From Tricholoma matsutake (taxonomy: Eukaryota > Basidiomycota > Agaricomycetes > Agaricales > Tricholomataceae), in NCBI GenBank assembly GCA_026075535.2, contig AP026539.1:310001-374000 (forward strand): a stretch of 64,000 nt of DNA, read 5' to 3'. The notes under the pieces were generated by a model. That model did not search any database. It was not told where the DNA came from and worked only from the letters and a program-made list of their open reading frames with translations. A program made the position numbers and the translations under genes. Numbering within the stretch: the stretch's first letter is position 1; each line of letters begins with the position of its first letter. Positions 34,102 through 45,745 of the stretch are shown here, one piece after another.

Positions 34102-34319
34102 GAAGCGTGACCACCACTAAGCATACACCAAATCCTTACTTGAGTATTTTTCAAACTCAGTTGTCCTGCCGGAGAAGCCGGATGAGATCAGATGAAACCA
34201 GGATTCTTGAGTTCAGAGTGCACATGAAATCCAAACTTTTGTAAAAAGGAATGCGAGGTCAAATCCATTTTGAAATCCATGTGAATGCACACGTCAACGC
34301 AGGGCTGAAAACCCCTATT

Positions 34320-34929
34320 GAAGGGATATATTCATGGGTGAGGGAAATAAGCAGATTTAGTGGGCATGATGTGATGGGATCATGTCCACTAACATGTGGC
34401 AGACTGTGGGAAGGTTAGGTTTGTAAATGTCTTAGGGTTAGCAGGTGGCAAGCACAACCAAATGGTCTGTGCACAGCCATGGTGCCTCATGAAATGAGTT
34501 CTTTTTGCTCTGGCTCCCCATTGCCCTTTTGTATACCATACATAAATTTACCTAAGTAATATAGGATATGTAGAACTGTAAGAAGACTGGTTGCAACTGA
34601 TTGCAACCAGTTTGCAGCACCACTGTGTATGGTCCAAGTAATTCCTCTGGACATCCAGGTTTCACTCACCCAGTGGTAGCTGTAGCTGTTGCATGTGCCA
34701 GATGCACCATTACTGGCCAGGGAAGTCCATCTAGTTACCACATCCACAGCACAAAAAATGGTTGGAATTGCAATGGACCCCACCACTATACCTCAAACTG
34801 CCCCCAGGACCATCATTACTGACCCCCCATTGCCCCAGTTATCTGCCATGTCACTGCCATTGATGTTTGCACAGCCCCTGGGTGCCATGCCATTGTTGAC
34901 AATGACCTTGACAACAGCCACCAGAACTA
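34320..34929. other. No confident gene
   Basis: No frame could be assigned. The segment contains the inverted pair GGTTGCAACTGATTGCAACC (34590-34609). Its right part runs into a CA/CC-rich stretch like those inside the hAT-like and CTTTACACT elements. Confidence 0.4.
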
Positions 34930-35693
34930 CACCCCTTGCCTCCACCCAGCTAAGTTTTTTACTCTTGTTTCATTATTTTGCTGCTAACAATCTTCTTAGG
35001 TACTAACTAAACTACTACAATGACAATGCCAGGACAACAAAGCTGACTCGCCACCACTGTTGTGAGCCCCTGCTTGCAAGGTGGATTGTGGGTGCCCAAC
35101 AACAAACCAACAATGACAGGGGATGACAACAAAATGGGGAGACGACCAATGATGAAGCACACCACCCCCAGCCTCATGAGCAACTGCTTGTGGGGTGGAT
35201 CGTGGGTGGATCGATGATGATGACAACTGAGGGGGCAGGAGGGAGGGGGGACAATTATGACAAAGAAAGGGGGGGACAACTATGACAAAGAGAGGGGGAT
35301 GACCGTGATGAAGAGAGGGGGGGCCCAAACTGAATGAAACAAAGGCCCAAGAGATGTTGTCGATGTCTCTTGGGCCAAAGGCATGTTTTTTGCTTCTCTT
35401 CTTGTTTCATTTTCATTTTACTAACAAACTTTTTATGTACTAATTTTGATGACACTGCTGTGAGCATCTGCTCATGGGGTGGATTCCCATCCAAGCCCCA
35501 ATGACAACAATGCAATGTTGCTGTCATCTTCAGCTCCTGTGCTCAAAGAAGCCCGCAATTGTGAGTCTTCCCTGACACAGGAGCTGTTACATGATGAGAG
35601 ATGGTGGGTCTACCCATACCTGCTGACCCACAGCTAGTAAACCCATGGGTTGTGGGCACAGGTACCCATGACCCATGCAGATCTCAATATGTA
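34930..35693 (-). mobile_element. Remnant of the hAT-like family of 13128-14626
   Basis: Shares TTTACTCTTGTTTCATTATTTT near 34960 with 13690 and the right-end block GGGTTGTGGGCACAGGTACCCATGACCCATGCAGATCTC (as overlapping short matches) ending near 35690, which mirrors the TAGAGATCTGCA end of the intact copy. Inside are three GAGCA..TGCTC palindromes (35061-35081, 35172-35198, 35461-35474) and a GGCCCAAGAGAT hairpin (35344-35376). The opposite end and target duplication were not found. Confidence 0.6.
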
Positions 35694-37011
35694 CCCCCAT
35701 ATTCTGGCTGGACTGAGGATGCTGGGGACTTATCTATGACAGGTTCTGCTGCAAACATTTATGTGGCATGAGATCTTTCATGCCTATATGCAACTAGGGG
35801 TAGGTGTTGTTAATGTAGTACTGTACCGATGACTAATCTATTTACAATATATTTTAATTGTGAAACCATCACTGCAGTAAGGCCACTTGGCTTGGCTGCA
35901 AAACATGATAACATGGGTTTGCCTTGTTTGTCACATTGCACATATCTCCAAATTTCTTTGCAATTTTCACTACTATGACAAAAGCAGCTTGGATGACTCC
36001 TGAGCAGCATGCCTGGCTTTTCAACCTGCTTGCAGGGTTTCATGAAGCACAGGAGAGTAAAACAGTTCCCACCTTTCTTGCTAAAGTTTATGAAGACTTT
36101 CATGACAAATGGCCTGCCAATGCCCCATCTGCTAAGGAGATAGTGTTTGCAAAAGGAAATGAGGAGCATGCAAAACTCCTCAAGCTCAAGAAAAGTGAAA
36201 AGGTAAGTTGTCTAACATTCATATACTTTTGTTTGGCATATGATAATATTGGGCAGCAAATTCACGATTGGATTTATAACAAGAGTTGTGGTTTGAGTTT
36301 GTGTTCTGGCACTCAAAAGGTTCTAAATCTCAAGAGCACTTCATGACTATTACATCACTGGCAAGTATTTGTGAAGTTATATGGAGAAGAACTTAAACTG
36401 AAGTTCAACACTGAGTCAGAAGCACATAAAGAAGCCAATCCAACTAAGGAGTTTACACATAATGATCACTTCACCTTTCATAACCAGAAGATGCAGGAAT
36501 GGTACAATTCAGCCGATGAAACAACCAAGGAAAAGGTAGAAGAGTTTCAGCAGGAGTATAAGTCCATGGATAGTGAAGGCAATAATTCCAATTGCATACT
36601 ACAAAAGTAAGTGTTGCAAATCTGGGCCATCATGACTTGAATTATATTCTAATTTGCAATAGCCATATTGACATGCTCCCTTGTACAATTGAGGATGCTG
36701 CCAAGAATATCGCCAGGCAAACAGGTTGGGCTTGTACAATCATTGTGGGAGGACTGATGCCTCAAGAAGGAGGCTGAACTTTACACTGCCCTACATAGTC
36801 CTGGAGGAATCCTGGTAGTCCTACCTGGAAGACCAGGAATCCTCCTGGAATCCAGTGGGACTCACCAGGACTCCAGTGGAACTCACCAGGACTCCAGTGG
36901 GACTCACTGGGACTCCAGTGGGACTCACCAGGAATCCAGTGAGACTCAGTACCCTAAAGTCATACCACTTTGGACTTCATGAATTTCACAAAGTACCTCC
37001 AGAATAAACTT

Positions 37012-37099
37012 GTTCAGAGCAGGGATTGAACTCTAGAACTCATGATCAAGAATTACAAGACAAACCAAACAAGTGCTTAACCAGTTGAGCCACAGGAGA
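37012..37099 (-). repeat. tRNA-like segment (copy 2)
   Basis: Reverse complement of the copy 1 segment with few changes: B box GTTCAATCC (37023-37031 on the minus strand) and A box TGGCTCAACTGG (about 37081-37092). Confidence 0.6.
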
Positions 37100-37683
37100 A
37101 TTATTAACCACCAATATAAAAGTGTATTTATCTTATCCCCTCAAACTCAAACTTGGGTATTTCTCTCTCAAAGCTCACAATTAAGATCAAATAAAATTTA
37201 TTAACTACATCCCTTGCATTGGACACAAGGGATACACCATTAATTACATAAAAAAAAACCTCCCCCACACAAGGTGCAAGGGGGAGTCCTACAAATATAT
37301 ACATATGAAACTAATCTCCCCTTGCATTCAACATGAGGGAGCACTACAATTATAAAGAAAAAGAAAGAAAAACCCCTCACCCATGTAAAACGTGGGCAAG
37401 GGGGAAAGTATTACCATAAATAAATGAAAAAAACTGCCCCATGCAAAATGCAGGGGCAGCCTGGTGAGTCATGCCTGTTGTCCTGTCCCCATCATCCTGG
37501 GTGCTGGGCCTTCATTGTTGCTGTCCTTGTTGTTGCCATCCTAGGCATCATTTGCATGCTGCTCCTGGTCGCCATGCCCTTCCTGGTTGTCATTGCTGTC
37601 CTGGCCATCTCCCACTGTTGCATTCCCTGGTGCTGGTGTCCTGTTGTCATTGCGTGGTCATCTCCATCCCCGTAACCCCCCTT

Positions 37684-37709
37684 CCACCCTGTGAGCAGTT
37701 GCTCGCAGC
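37684..37709 (+). repeat. GAGCAGTTGCTCGC palindrome in copy 2
   Basis: CCACCCTGTGAGCAGTTGCTCGCAG: arms GAGCA/TGCTC around GT, in the CCACCC context seen at the other sites. Confidence 0.7.
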
Positions 37710-39639
37710 AGCAGTGCTGGGTGCTGGGTCATGCTTGTTGTCTGTTGTCCTCCCATCCTTGTATTGCCACCCCACTGCTCTTGTCATTTTGGGTCTTGCC
37801 ACCCTGTTGCTCTTGTCATTTGCATCTCCTCGTCTCCATCTCCATGGTCCTCATTGTTGCTCCCTGAGTCCTGGTGAGTCCTGATGAGTCCTGATGACTC
37901 CTACAGAGTCCTGGTTCTCTTATAGAGTCCTGGTTAGTCCTACAGGATTCCTGGTTAGTCCTCCCAGATTCCTGAGAGTCCAAGTCCTGGGGAATTCCTG
38001 GGATAGTACCAGGAAGAGCCTGATTTACCAGGAATATACCAGGACTGAACCAGGAATCCCACTGGAGGAAAAACAGCCAGGAATGCAACAGTTGGTGAAC
38101 AATAGCTGTGGCAGGGATAACCAGGATTATGTGGGGCAGTGTAAAGAGCTTGAAGGAGGTGCCATTCAAACTCTTGTGTAAGCGACTTGACCCATCATTT
38201 CTTGTGAATCTAACCTTCAAATTGATAGCTCAAATGAAGGAACTACATTAATAGGTCAATTATTGGCCCAGTTTCTGGGAACCTCATATAACAATTATTT
38301 TCTATCTCACTTCAATAGGTTTCTTGAAGCTGCTTATGGTGACAGTCTTAAAAGCATCCAGTATTCAGAGCTGATTGTTTGCAATAGATAAGCAGACTTG
38401 TGATTCTTGAGCATTGGAAGGTCTCTCACATGAAGCCACTTCTGCACCTGCTGATGTCAATACTACCCCTTCTGCATCTACTGTGAAACTTTCTGATTAT
38501 GAGAATGAATGAGCAAGTAATATTGCAAGAAATAATATGAACTGGGATCAGGTAAAGGGGCTTTGAATTTGATCAACAAATCATCAAAAAAGGGCAAGGA
38601 CAGGAAAACAAAGCAAGCAATATGTATTTGCTTTGACTATGAGGCTAATTCAAATGAAGAGCTGCTTCTAATGCTGGAGACATGACAAGGGCACTGTTGC
38701 CTGAGTTTCCACCAACTTCTAATGTTGTAAATTCAACCCAATCAACTGTTATGAAGGCAACCAAAACCATTCTAAATGCAGCATTGCTGATATCATCCTC
38801 TGCTTCCACACCTTCCAGTGATGATACCATTGTACCCAACTTTGTACAGCCAACAAAGTAGACAGTGCTGTCATTGCTATTCTTCCTTTCTTGAAGAAGA
38901 TTTCAGATAAAGAGTTTTGGGTCAATCTATTGAAAAATTGGGTTGTGTTTGAGACTGAAAATCCACCAATAACTGTAAGGGCTAGCTAATTACCAATTCA
39001 CAATCTAATAGTAGCAATGTCTAGTGTTTGCCTACCAAGAATCGACCTGGTGAGATTGGAGCATGGCTGAAGAATGGCCAGCGGTTACAAGCCAATCAAA
39101 TGCCACAAATGAAGAATATCAAGGATTTTGGCAATCACTAGTTTGCATGGTGGAAGGCTATCCAGCCAGGCTGGCAGGGTGATGAACTCTCTCAACTTAT
39201 ACCTTCTGACACTTCATGGTCACAGCTGTTATGTGGTGGAGTGAATGGCTTTCTTGTTGTTATTCTTGCTTTGGCTTGGTGGATGCAAGGTAATACTTCT
39301 TCTGGTGATTCTGATTCACCTCGCCTTAAAACAGCAGTGGTGGATGTTAGTTGGACTTTGGTACAGCTAAAGATTGCCTTGGATGCCAGAGAGGATCAGG
39401 GGGAAAAAGCGAGGGATTGATGACACTGAAAATGGGGAATTGCCTGCCACAAAAAAGGATGTGGTGTCCTTTCTTTTAAATCAAACTAACATTTATCAGA
39501 TCTCGAACTACTCATCCACATTAATTATACTTTGTGGTATCCAATAGACTAGAATTATAATCACATTTGTTTGGCAATGATTTCTGCTATGACTTAAAAT
39601 AGAGTGAAATACTATTTATTCATTAGCAATGGTTTACAA

Positions 39640-39860
39640 TAGTTCAGATATTATTTACAAGCATTAACAATGAGTCCCAGTACAATTTACAATGATTAAC
39701 AATGTATTACAATGGGTGAAATAGGCACCAGTACCATTTACAATGATTAACAATGGGCCCCAGCACTACTATATTTACAATGATTAACAATATATTACAA
39801 TGGATGCCAGTACCATTTGCAATGATTAACAATGGGACCCAGCACCATTCACAATCAGTA
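39640..39860 (+). repeat. Imperfect tandem repeat of ACAATGATTAACAATG units
   Basis: Five or more copies of a unit of about 30-55 bp built from TTTACAATGATTAACAATG followed by variants of GGRCCCAGCACCA or TATTACAATGGATGCCAGTACCA. It lies just upstream of the Helitron coding start and may belong to the Helitron 5' region. Confidence 0.7.
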
Positions 39861-39943
39861 ATTTACACTCCAATGTAACAAAGCAGTACAACATAGAAAA
39901 TGAAGTCATATTTTCAAATGATACACTAGCCACCACAAATGCA

Positions 39944-41327
39944 ATGCTGATAGGTGGAGGAAAATTGCATATTACATATGGAATGTTGGCATCATATCTA
40001 CTACCAAACAGTCATGATTCAAATATTGCTGACAGTACCCAGTATCAATTTGTTTCTCACATGCTCTACTCGAACACAATAGATGCAGCTGATCAGAACT
40101 ATGATATGGTGGTATGCTGTATGCCACTTGGTGCAATTATAAATCACCTTACACTTGGCCAAGCAAAGTCTGTAGCAAAGAGCCACAGTATATTTGTGGC
40201 AAACAAAGGACTGTTAGGGGCTATACTGCATAGTCTCACTGTACATTTATGTTCAAAATATTGTTACGACAATGTCTTTGTCTTTAAACCAGTTAACAAA
40301 CTGTATAAATCTTGGAAGGAAGGCCTTACCAGGGTGAAACTTAGAAAATATCAAACATACCTTTATCAGCATAAAAAGTCTACAACAACCTTTAAACAAG
40401 CAAAAATGGTGCAGAATAAGAATAATTACAAAAACCAGAAAGCGTGTAGTTTTCCGCCAGCTCCACCAAAAGACAAGTTTCTTCACAAGATCATAAGCAG
40501 GTTTTGTAGCGACACACATCCTTCTCAGTTTGAAGAGATGGGATGTGCAGTTTGTGGTCGACTGACCTTGAAAAAAGAAAGCATACCATTAAAAGATGTC
40601 AACTGCAATCTTGATCCTCTCAAATGAAGTGGAGTAACTTCAATCGAGCAAACATGTGAGTCACAAGAGCAACAAGAGATTGAGGGCCCTATAATTGATT
40701 ATCATTGTACTGGTATGTGTACTACATGTCATAAATATTTGGAAAGGGGAAATTGCCCTTCTATGGCATTGGCTAATGGCTTTTGGATAGGCAAAGTGCC
40801 TTCTGAACTTACTGGTTTGACATTTGTGGAAAAAATACTTATATCGCGAGTATGCCATAATAGATGCATTGTTTGACTTCAGGATAATATAAGATGAGAG
40901 CAAATGCAATAAGCTTTCAAAATCCCATTCCCAAGCTGTATAATGTATTTCCACCTCCACTTGAAGAACTTGATCAGGTTTTGGCATGCATATTTACAGG
41001 ACCATGTCAACCAATGGAAAAAGATATTCAACAAACACCTTTGCTTGTTTGACATAAACAAGTTGGAAAAGCACTTCAATGGTTGAAGTTGAATCATATT
41101 GATTACCATGACATTGAACTTTCTGAAGACAACTTGGATAAATATCCAGAGAACAGAACACCAGTGGTCATTGATTACTGTCAGTCAATCTTAAACAGGG
41201 ACAAGGAGGCCATGAGCATGCATGATAATGAAGAAGAAGAAGGTGTTGAAAGGGGTGATTGTTCATTTGTAGGACATGGACTCACTGGAGAAGAATTTTC
41301 AGAGATGACACTTAAAACCATTAAAGC
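39944..41327 (+). pseudogene. Helitron Rep/helicase, N-terminal third
   Basis: The plus strand encodes the front of a fungal Helitron protein: a Cys-Ala-Val-Cys-Gly finger (about 40545), Cys-Thr-Thr-Cys and the Leu-Ala-Asn-Gly-Phe-Trp-Ile-Gly ... Leu-Ile-Ser-Arg-Val motif of the DUF6570-like domain (40720-40880), then Ile-Phe-Thr-Gly-Pro and Leu-Asp-Lys-Tyr-Pro-Glu. There is one frameshift near 40890, and TGA codons at 40625, 40876 and about 41050. The coding stops being Helitron-like at Thr-Ile-Lys (41325). The continuing part (Ala-Leu-Glu-His) is on the minus strand from 51956: the two were separated by an inversion. Confidence 0.82.
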
Positions 41328-43638
41328 GAAGGATGAATTTATCGCACAGTTAATTATCCAAACAAACAAAAAACATACCTGCAATAAATCCTCAAAATCT
41401 CTTGCAGCCAGTTTCTTCATTGCGGATGCATTGGAACTGAACTGCCAGATTGAAGTCCCAAACGTAGGAATTTGTCAATACCTAAAGCTCTTATCAATGC
41501 ATGACTCTGAGAAATCTCAAGCATGCTAACCATGAATTTAATTCTTGAATAAGATCGTCACCTACTGCATAGAGAATTCAAATTAAATGGTTGAAAGTGT
41601 TTTTCCAGACCCCAAGTTCAAATTCATGAAGCAAGTTGGGAACAAACATTGAAAAAAAATTGAACCGAAAGCTTTGTAGTCGCTTGGAGAATGCATTCTA
41701 GTGAAAAGTTATTTAAGTGAATCTATTAATACATTTCACTCACATGAGTCGGCACTTCAGATCTTTCTTTAAGAATGTTCTCCACTCGAGTACTTGTGAC
41801 GCCTGCCCCCTTGTCAAAGATAACCTTGCATGCTGCATCAATCCAGGCAATCCGCAAAGGTGTGTCAGTCTGTTCATGATCCCGACGTTGCTGATCGACA
41901 GTTGTTCCAAGACCACTGACATGGACTTTCTGGATCTCACATCGTGGACAGAGACATTGCCCCAGATTTCGGATTGTTGCCAGAAGAACTCTGATGACAT
42001 TAGATAAATTGAACATAGCATGCTGTCATTAAAAACCCACTTTTCTGGATAATCTGCAGAATATGTGAAGAACCGAGGATAAAATCGCTGTAAGATGCCA
42101 TCAGGGCACTTGATCACGATCCCATGTTCATAGGCTTCCATGAACTCGTTGTTAAGAATTAATTCCCAGATTGCATGCATTAGCTCCCGTTTCAAGTGTG
42201 TAAGGGTTGCCTGAGACGCAGTAGTACCAAAGTTTTCCTTGTAGAAATCCTGAATCGTATCGGGGAGCTATAAAAAGAGTCAGATAGATCAGAAAAATAC
42301 AAGAGCTGGTCATACTGAGGGAATGTACGTGAGGTGATGCGCAGCAAATTGTGATGGTTTTGCGTGCTGGTACTTCGACTGGTTCCCAAGAAAGAGATAA
42401 ATCGGCCATAGTGACACTTGCCCGAAATTTGCCAGGTGCATCAAATCAGACCATACCATAATTGCAGCAACAACCCGCTCCAGATCACTTGGTTGTTGCT
42501 GCAGTTTTTCATGCTCCTGTAAGAAAGTGTCCGAGTTGTACAGATCTGTCACGACTTGCTCCGGCTCACTATTGGGAGTAGGTTTCCAGAAAAGATGAAA
42601 CGGTGTCAAATGATAAAATTGCACCTCTGTGTCCTCGAATGCAGTACGAATGACCTCCAACAGGTCACGATGCCAAACACCAGGTATCTCGAATGTCAGA
42701 GCAACCACTTCCTTGAGCTTTTGCTTATCAACAGGTAAACGAATCTTCACAGAAGATTCCTTCCAACCAGCCTCTCCTGAAAATGCAGCTTCATCCTCCA
42801 TCATATCAAGGCGGCGCAGCTCTCGAGCCACACTGAAACCCTCGAGATCACTGACATTGAAGTCATCCTGAACAAGGACCTCCTTAACGAGACGGTCCAG
42901 CTCCGCAATGGACTTTTGGTTTGAACCAGAATAGAACCAGTTCATCAACCAGCACACCATCGCATTGAGAAACGGATGGTAAATGTTCTTGGTGGCAGCA
43001 TTGAACATTGCACCCATGCTGGTCCACCAGTGTTGTCCAGATTCCATTGATGGTTTTCCAGGAATGTCATAGATGTTGTCTAGATCTTGATCAGCCTCAG
43101 GATCGGTAGTGGGGAAGGTGATGTATTCGCGATATAATCCAAAGTTATCACATTCTGTTCTAAATAAGATGGGTTCAGGTGTATGTACCGAAGGAGATGG
43201 GGATGGGGATGGGGAGTGAGTGCCGGCAGGTGGGTTACAATCTTGCACAGGTTCGGGAACATGGGGGACAGCTGTGCGGGATGATGGCACAAAATCCTCA
43301 AAACAATTCGGCAGGAACCTGCGACGACCAGACTGGGTTGGCAGCACCTCTGGACAACTTTGAGTTGCTGTTGGGGTAGGAGGGTCAATCTGAGGCTCCT
43401 TGACATCCATAGGGATTTCTTCAACCTGTACAGAGTCATTAGATCCTAACTGCAGTATTCAGAACTTATTACTCACCTCAACCAGCACCAGATTTTTCTC
43501 TGCCTTCCTACGTTTTACAGCCTCCTCTCGCTTCCCAACAAGATCCAAGGTCCACTTGCATGCTGCTTGACAGTTAGAACAGTGCCTCCCTAGAGTACCA
43601 TCATCTCGGAAAGTATGCCCACAGGCACAGCAGACCAT
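41328..43638 (-). pseudogene. Plavaka (CACTA-like) transposase, N-terminal part
   Basis: Exons 43638-43477, 43425-42316, 42267-42041, 41990-41744 and 41697 onward join in phase with introns of 51, 48, 50 and 46 nt. The N-terminus is a Cys/His finger (Cys-Cys-Ala-Cys-Gly-His ... His-Cys-Ser-Asn-Cys). The transposase core is marked by Trp-His-Arg-Asp-Leu, Leu-Phe-Trp-Lys-Pro-Thr, Trp-Ser-Asp ... His-Leu-Ala-Asn-Phe-Gly, Leu-Phe-Leu-Gly-Asn-Gln-Ser-Lys-Tyr and Cys-Pro-Arg-Cys. A TGA follows His-Leu-Ile near 41600, and there is a frameshift near 41530. The last exon ends Asp-Phe-Glu-Asp-Leu-Leu-Gln, with a donor GTATGT at 41378 whose acceptor is now at 51959 on the other strand. Confidence 0.85.
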
Positions 43639-43649
43639 GTTGATTGTCG

Positions 43650-45745
43650 ATGGTCGGTCACTACTTGATTGTTGATGGTCGGCTACTTGATCAATCAATA
43701 AACAAATGTGTGAGGCACGTGACCAGGAATCTTGAAGGAATCACAGGGCACGTCGTCTTTTTCTTCCCTCCCACCACTATCTCCCCCTCATCTTCTCATT
43801 CTATTCCATCCTCCAGATCCAAGTCATCCTCGCAATCCTCATCTCACAATACAAACAGCAAGAAATGGAAGAGTGCTGCTGACAAAGATAAAGGTAGTAA
43901 AAAGCACCAAAAGTAAGTATCATCTCATTCCATTCTTGCTTGTACATTAATTACTGTTAGGCTGGATGCAGAGTAGGACTCCTTCGCAGATTTTAAGGAT
44001 TTCGCAAGGTGGATCATTCGCAGTGAACACCTGTTTGTATCCTGGTACACCATTCTGGATGTTGGACTCAAAGGTGGATGCTGAGGATTACGACGACGAT
44101 AATTGGTATGTATTGTGTCATAAATATATTTATCTTGCTCACTCGCCCTTTTATTCCAGGTTCATGGAACGATACCGGATCGAACTGGACATTTACCATG
44201 GACTACACAAGAAATACCCATGATTTGCAAAGGATATCAAGAAAATGAAGAGGAAGGCCAAGTATGAGAAGGAAATGATTAGTCTGGTATGCATTCCCTC
44301 CTCATTTGCATGCATATAGTCACATCTCGGCAGTTAAGAAATGCATCGTGAGGAGCGTGCTCGGACAATTCCAACAGCTTACTATCAGATGGCCTGGAAT
44401 ATGTCAGAGCGAAGTGTGGGCCACTCAATCCAGCGATCCTTGCCCGACAGCCCAAGGCCAATGTTCAAGGTTTCAACCATCCCATGCTTGCCCGACTTCT
44501 CTGCCCTATTGACTTTCTGGCATCATTTGACGAAGATCCAGAAAGGTGTGGCATCTTACTCGTTTGCCTTCATGCTGACTACGTTTACAGGTTTCGCAAC
44601 AAATTGGTGAATGGCTCAATAAAAGTCCATAGCACGGACTTTCTGGTGTGCCTCTACAATGAAGCGCTGATTGACAAAGAAGACCCTAGTTCTGGACTTA
44701 TGCGAAGCGATCTCTTAGTTGTGGTACATTTTTCAATTTTTGTTATTACTTAACTATGACATTAATTTCTCATCCAGTCTTTCAAACACATTTTCATTGG
44801 GCCGTCAACTGCTCTGAAGGATGGGCCGGGTGGCAGCAAAGCGAAGAGGGGTCAGGCCCAAAAAAACAACATGAAGAAACCTATGGCAGGTTAAATCACT
44901 TATGCTGCGACCCAGGTAGGTTCTCTGTTAGTGTAGGATACCTTGCTAATGATGTTTTTTGCATATAGCTCCGATGGTGTCTCAGTGCCTCAGATGACTG
45001 GCATCTTGGAAATGGAAATTGGAATGCTGAGGAGTTTTACGGCGCTCTGATGCAAGCATTCGGGATCGATATCTGCCTCAAGGATGATGGCGAGGGTGAC
45101 AATGATGAAGGTGAAGATGAAGACAAAAACGACGATGAGGAGATGAGACAGTGGGCAAAGGGAACCATTGCATGGTTCACTATGTGTGTTCATCACCACT
45201 CTCTCATTGTTTTGCACTGATACTCTTTCTAGGCAAGTATTCAACAATAAATCAGCTATGGAGCCTACTGCCCCTGTCTGCAGTTCGACCCTTGATGCAC
45301 TCCTGGCAAAGTGCAAGGCACAAAAAGCAGCAAAGAAGGCTGCCACCAGAACTTCACAGAAGGAACGCCAAACTGCATTGTCTCCTGGCCCCAGCCAATC
45401 CAATAACGAATGTGATGCACAGAATACAGTCTCATCACTGAGTAGGTCTCACTCTCGTAATTCCAGGGGTAAGGGCCACAACAAGGATTTGGACGAGAGC
45501 ATGACAGAGCCCGAGACAGAACCTGAAGGCGACAAACAATGGAAGAAGAGATCAGTGTCTAACTCCAAGGGTAGGGGCCACAGCAAGGACTTGACCGAGA
45601 GTGCGATGGAGCCTGAGATGGAGCCTGAAGGTGACAAATGATGGAAGAAGAGATCAGTGTCTAACTCCAGGGGTAAGTGCCACAACAAGGATTTGGACGA
45701 GAGTGCGATGGAGCCCGAGAGTCAGATGGAGCCAGAGAGTGACTG
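43650..45745 (+). pseudogene. DUF6698-like gene, divergent from the Plavaka gene
   Basis: Transcribed away from the Plavaka start with the two coding starts nearly touching (43638 minus, 43650 plus), so they would share one promoter. An Arg/Ser/Lys-rich N-terminus (to 43910), then introns near 43911-43960 and 44105-44159, lead to a region with Phe-Lys-His-Ile-Phe-Ile-Gly-Pro-Ser-Thr-Ala (about 44780) and Trp-Asn-Ala-Glu-Glu-Phe-Tyr (about 45020). These fit the DUF6698 family as I recall it. An acidic stretch and a 34-residue tandem repeat end the protein. In-frame stops and frame changes (for example 43974, 44221, 45639) indicate decay. Function is unknown; such genes are common beside Agaricomycete transposons. 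Confidence 0.6.
45459..45745 (+). repeat. Three 102-bp tandem repeats in coding sequence
   Basis: Units start at 45459, 45561 and 45663 (the last partial), each encoding 34 residues with Ser-Lys-Gly-Arg-Gly-His-Ser-Lys-Asp-Leu and Glu-Pro-Glu-Gly-Asp-Lys. The exact 102-bp period keeps the reading frame. A TGA at 45639 lies in the second unit where the first has CAA. Confidence 0.85.

Larger units (their letters stand above)
30815..34316 (+). mobile_element. Complete PIF/Harbinger DNA transposon
   Basis: 3,502 bp with degenerate terminal inverted repeats: about 31 of the first 45 positions match without gaps, both starting AGGGG. It is flanked by ATT on each side (30812-30814, 34317-34319), a 3-bp duplication as expected for Harbinger. 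It carries the two genes usual for the superfamily in convergent orientation: the transposase (31031-32513, plus) and a DNA-binding-type partner (34101-32567, minus). The transposase has stops and a lost catalytic residue, so the copy is probably inactive, whereas the partner gene is open throughout. Confidence 0.8.
36774..38151 (+). mobile_element. CTTTACACT element, copy 2 (complete, 1.38 kb)
   Basis: Flanked by the 8-bp duplication GAAGGAGG (36766-36773 and 38152-38159). Ends read CTGAA-CTTTACACTGCCC and GGGCAGTGTAAAG-AGCTT; the CTTTACACTGCCC motif is perfectly inverted but stands 5 nt inside the duplication. Subterminal arrays of CAGTGGGACTCACCAGGACTC-like units fill 36800-36960, and GAGTCCTGGT-like units fill 37860-37990. 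Inside are a reversed tRNA-like segment (37012-37099), a row of short hairpins (37205-37460) and one GAGCAGTTGCTCGC motif (37684-37709). No transposase is present. Confidence 0.82.
35975..39420 (+). pseudogene. Agaricomycete-specific gene disrupted by a CTTTACACT element
   Basis: From the ATG 35975 the frame begins Trp-Met-Thr-Pro-Glu-Gln-His-Ala-Trp-Leu. An intron follows at about 36202, then a Glu/Lys-rich region and Ala-Lys-Asn-Ile-Ala-Arg-Gln-Thr-Gly-Trp ... Gly-Gly (about 36700), which I recall from large uncharacterised proteins frequent in Agaricomycetes. The coding is broken at 36773 by the element 36774-38151 and resumes at 38160. Near 39150-39400 the usual C-terminal region (Trp-Trp-Lys-Ala-Ile-Gln-Pro-Gly-Trp ... 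Val-Asp-Val-Ser-Trp-Thr-Leu) is present. Further stops and frameshifts make it a pseudogene. Its function is unknown. Confidence 0.6.

Noticed and set aside
36774..38151. CACTA classification from the CACTG next to the ends
   Set aside because: CACTA elements make 3-bp duplications directly beside CACTA/CACTG. Here the duplication is 8 bp and 5 nt further out in two copies.
39640..39860. CRISPR array
   Set aside because: The genome is eukaryotic, units vary in length and there are no unique spacers of constant size; it is a degenerate minisatellite.
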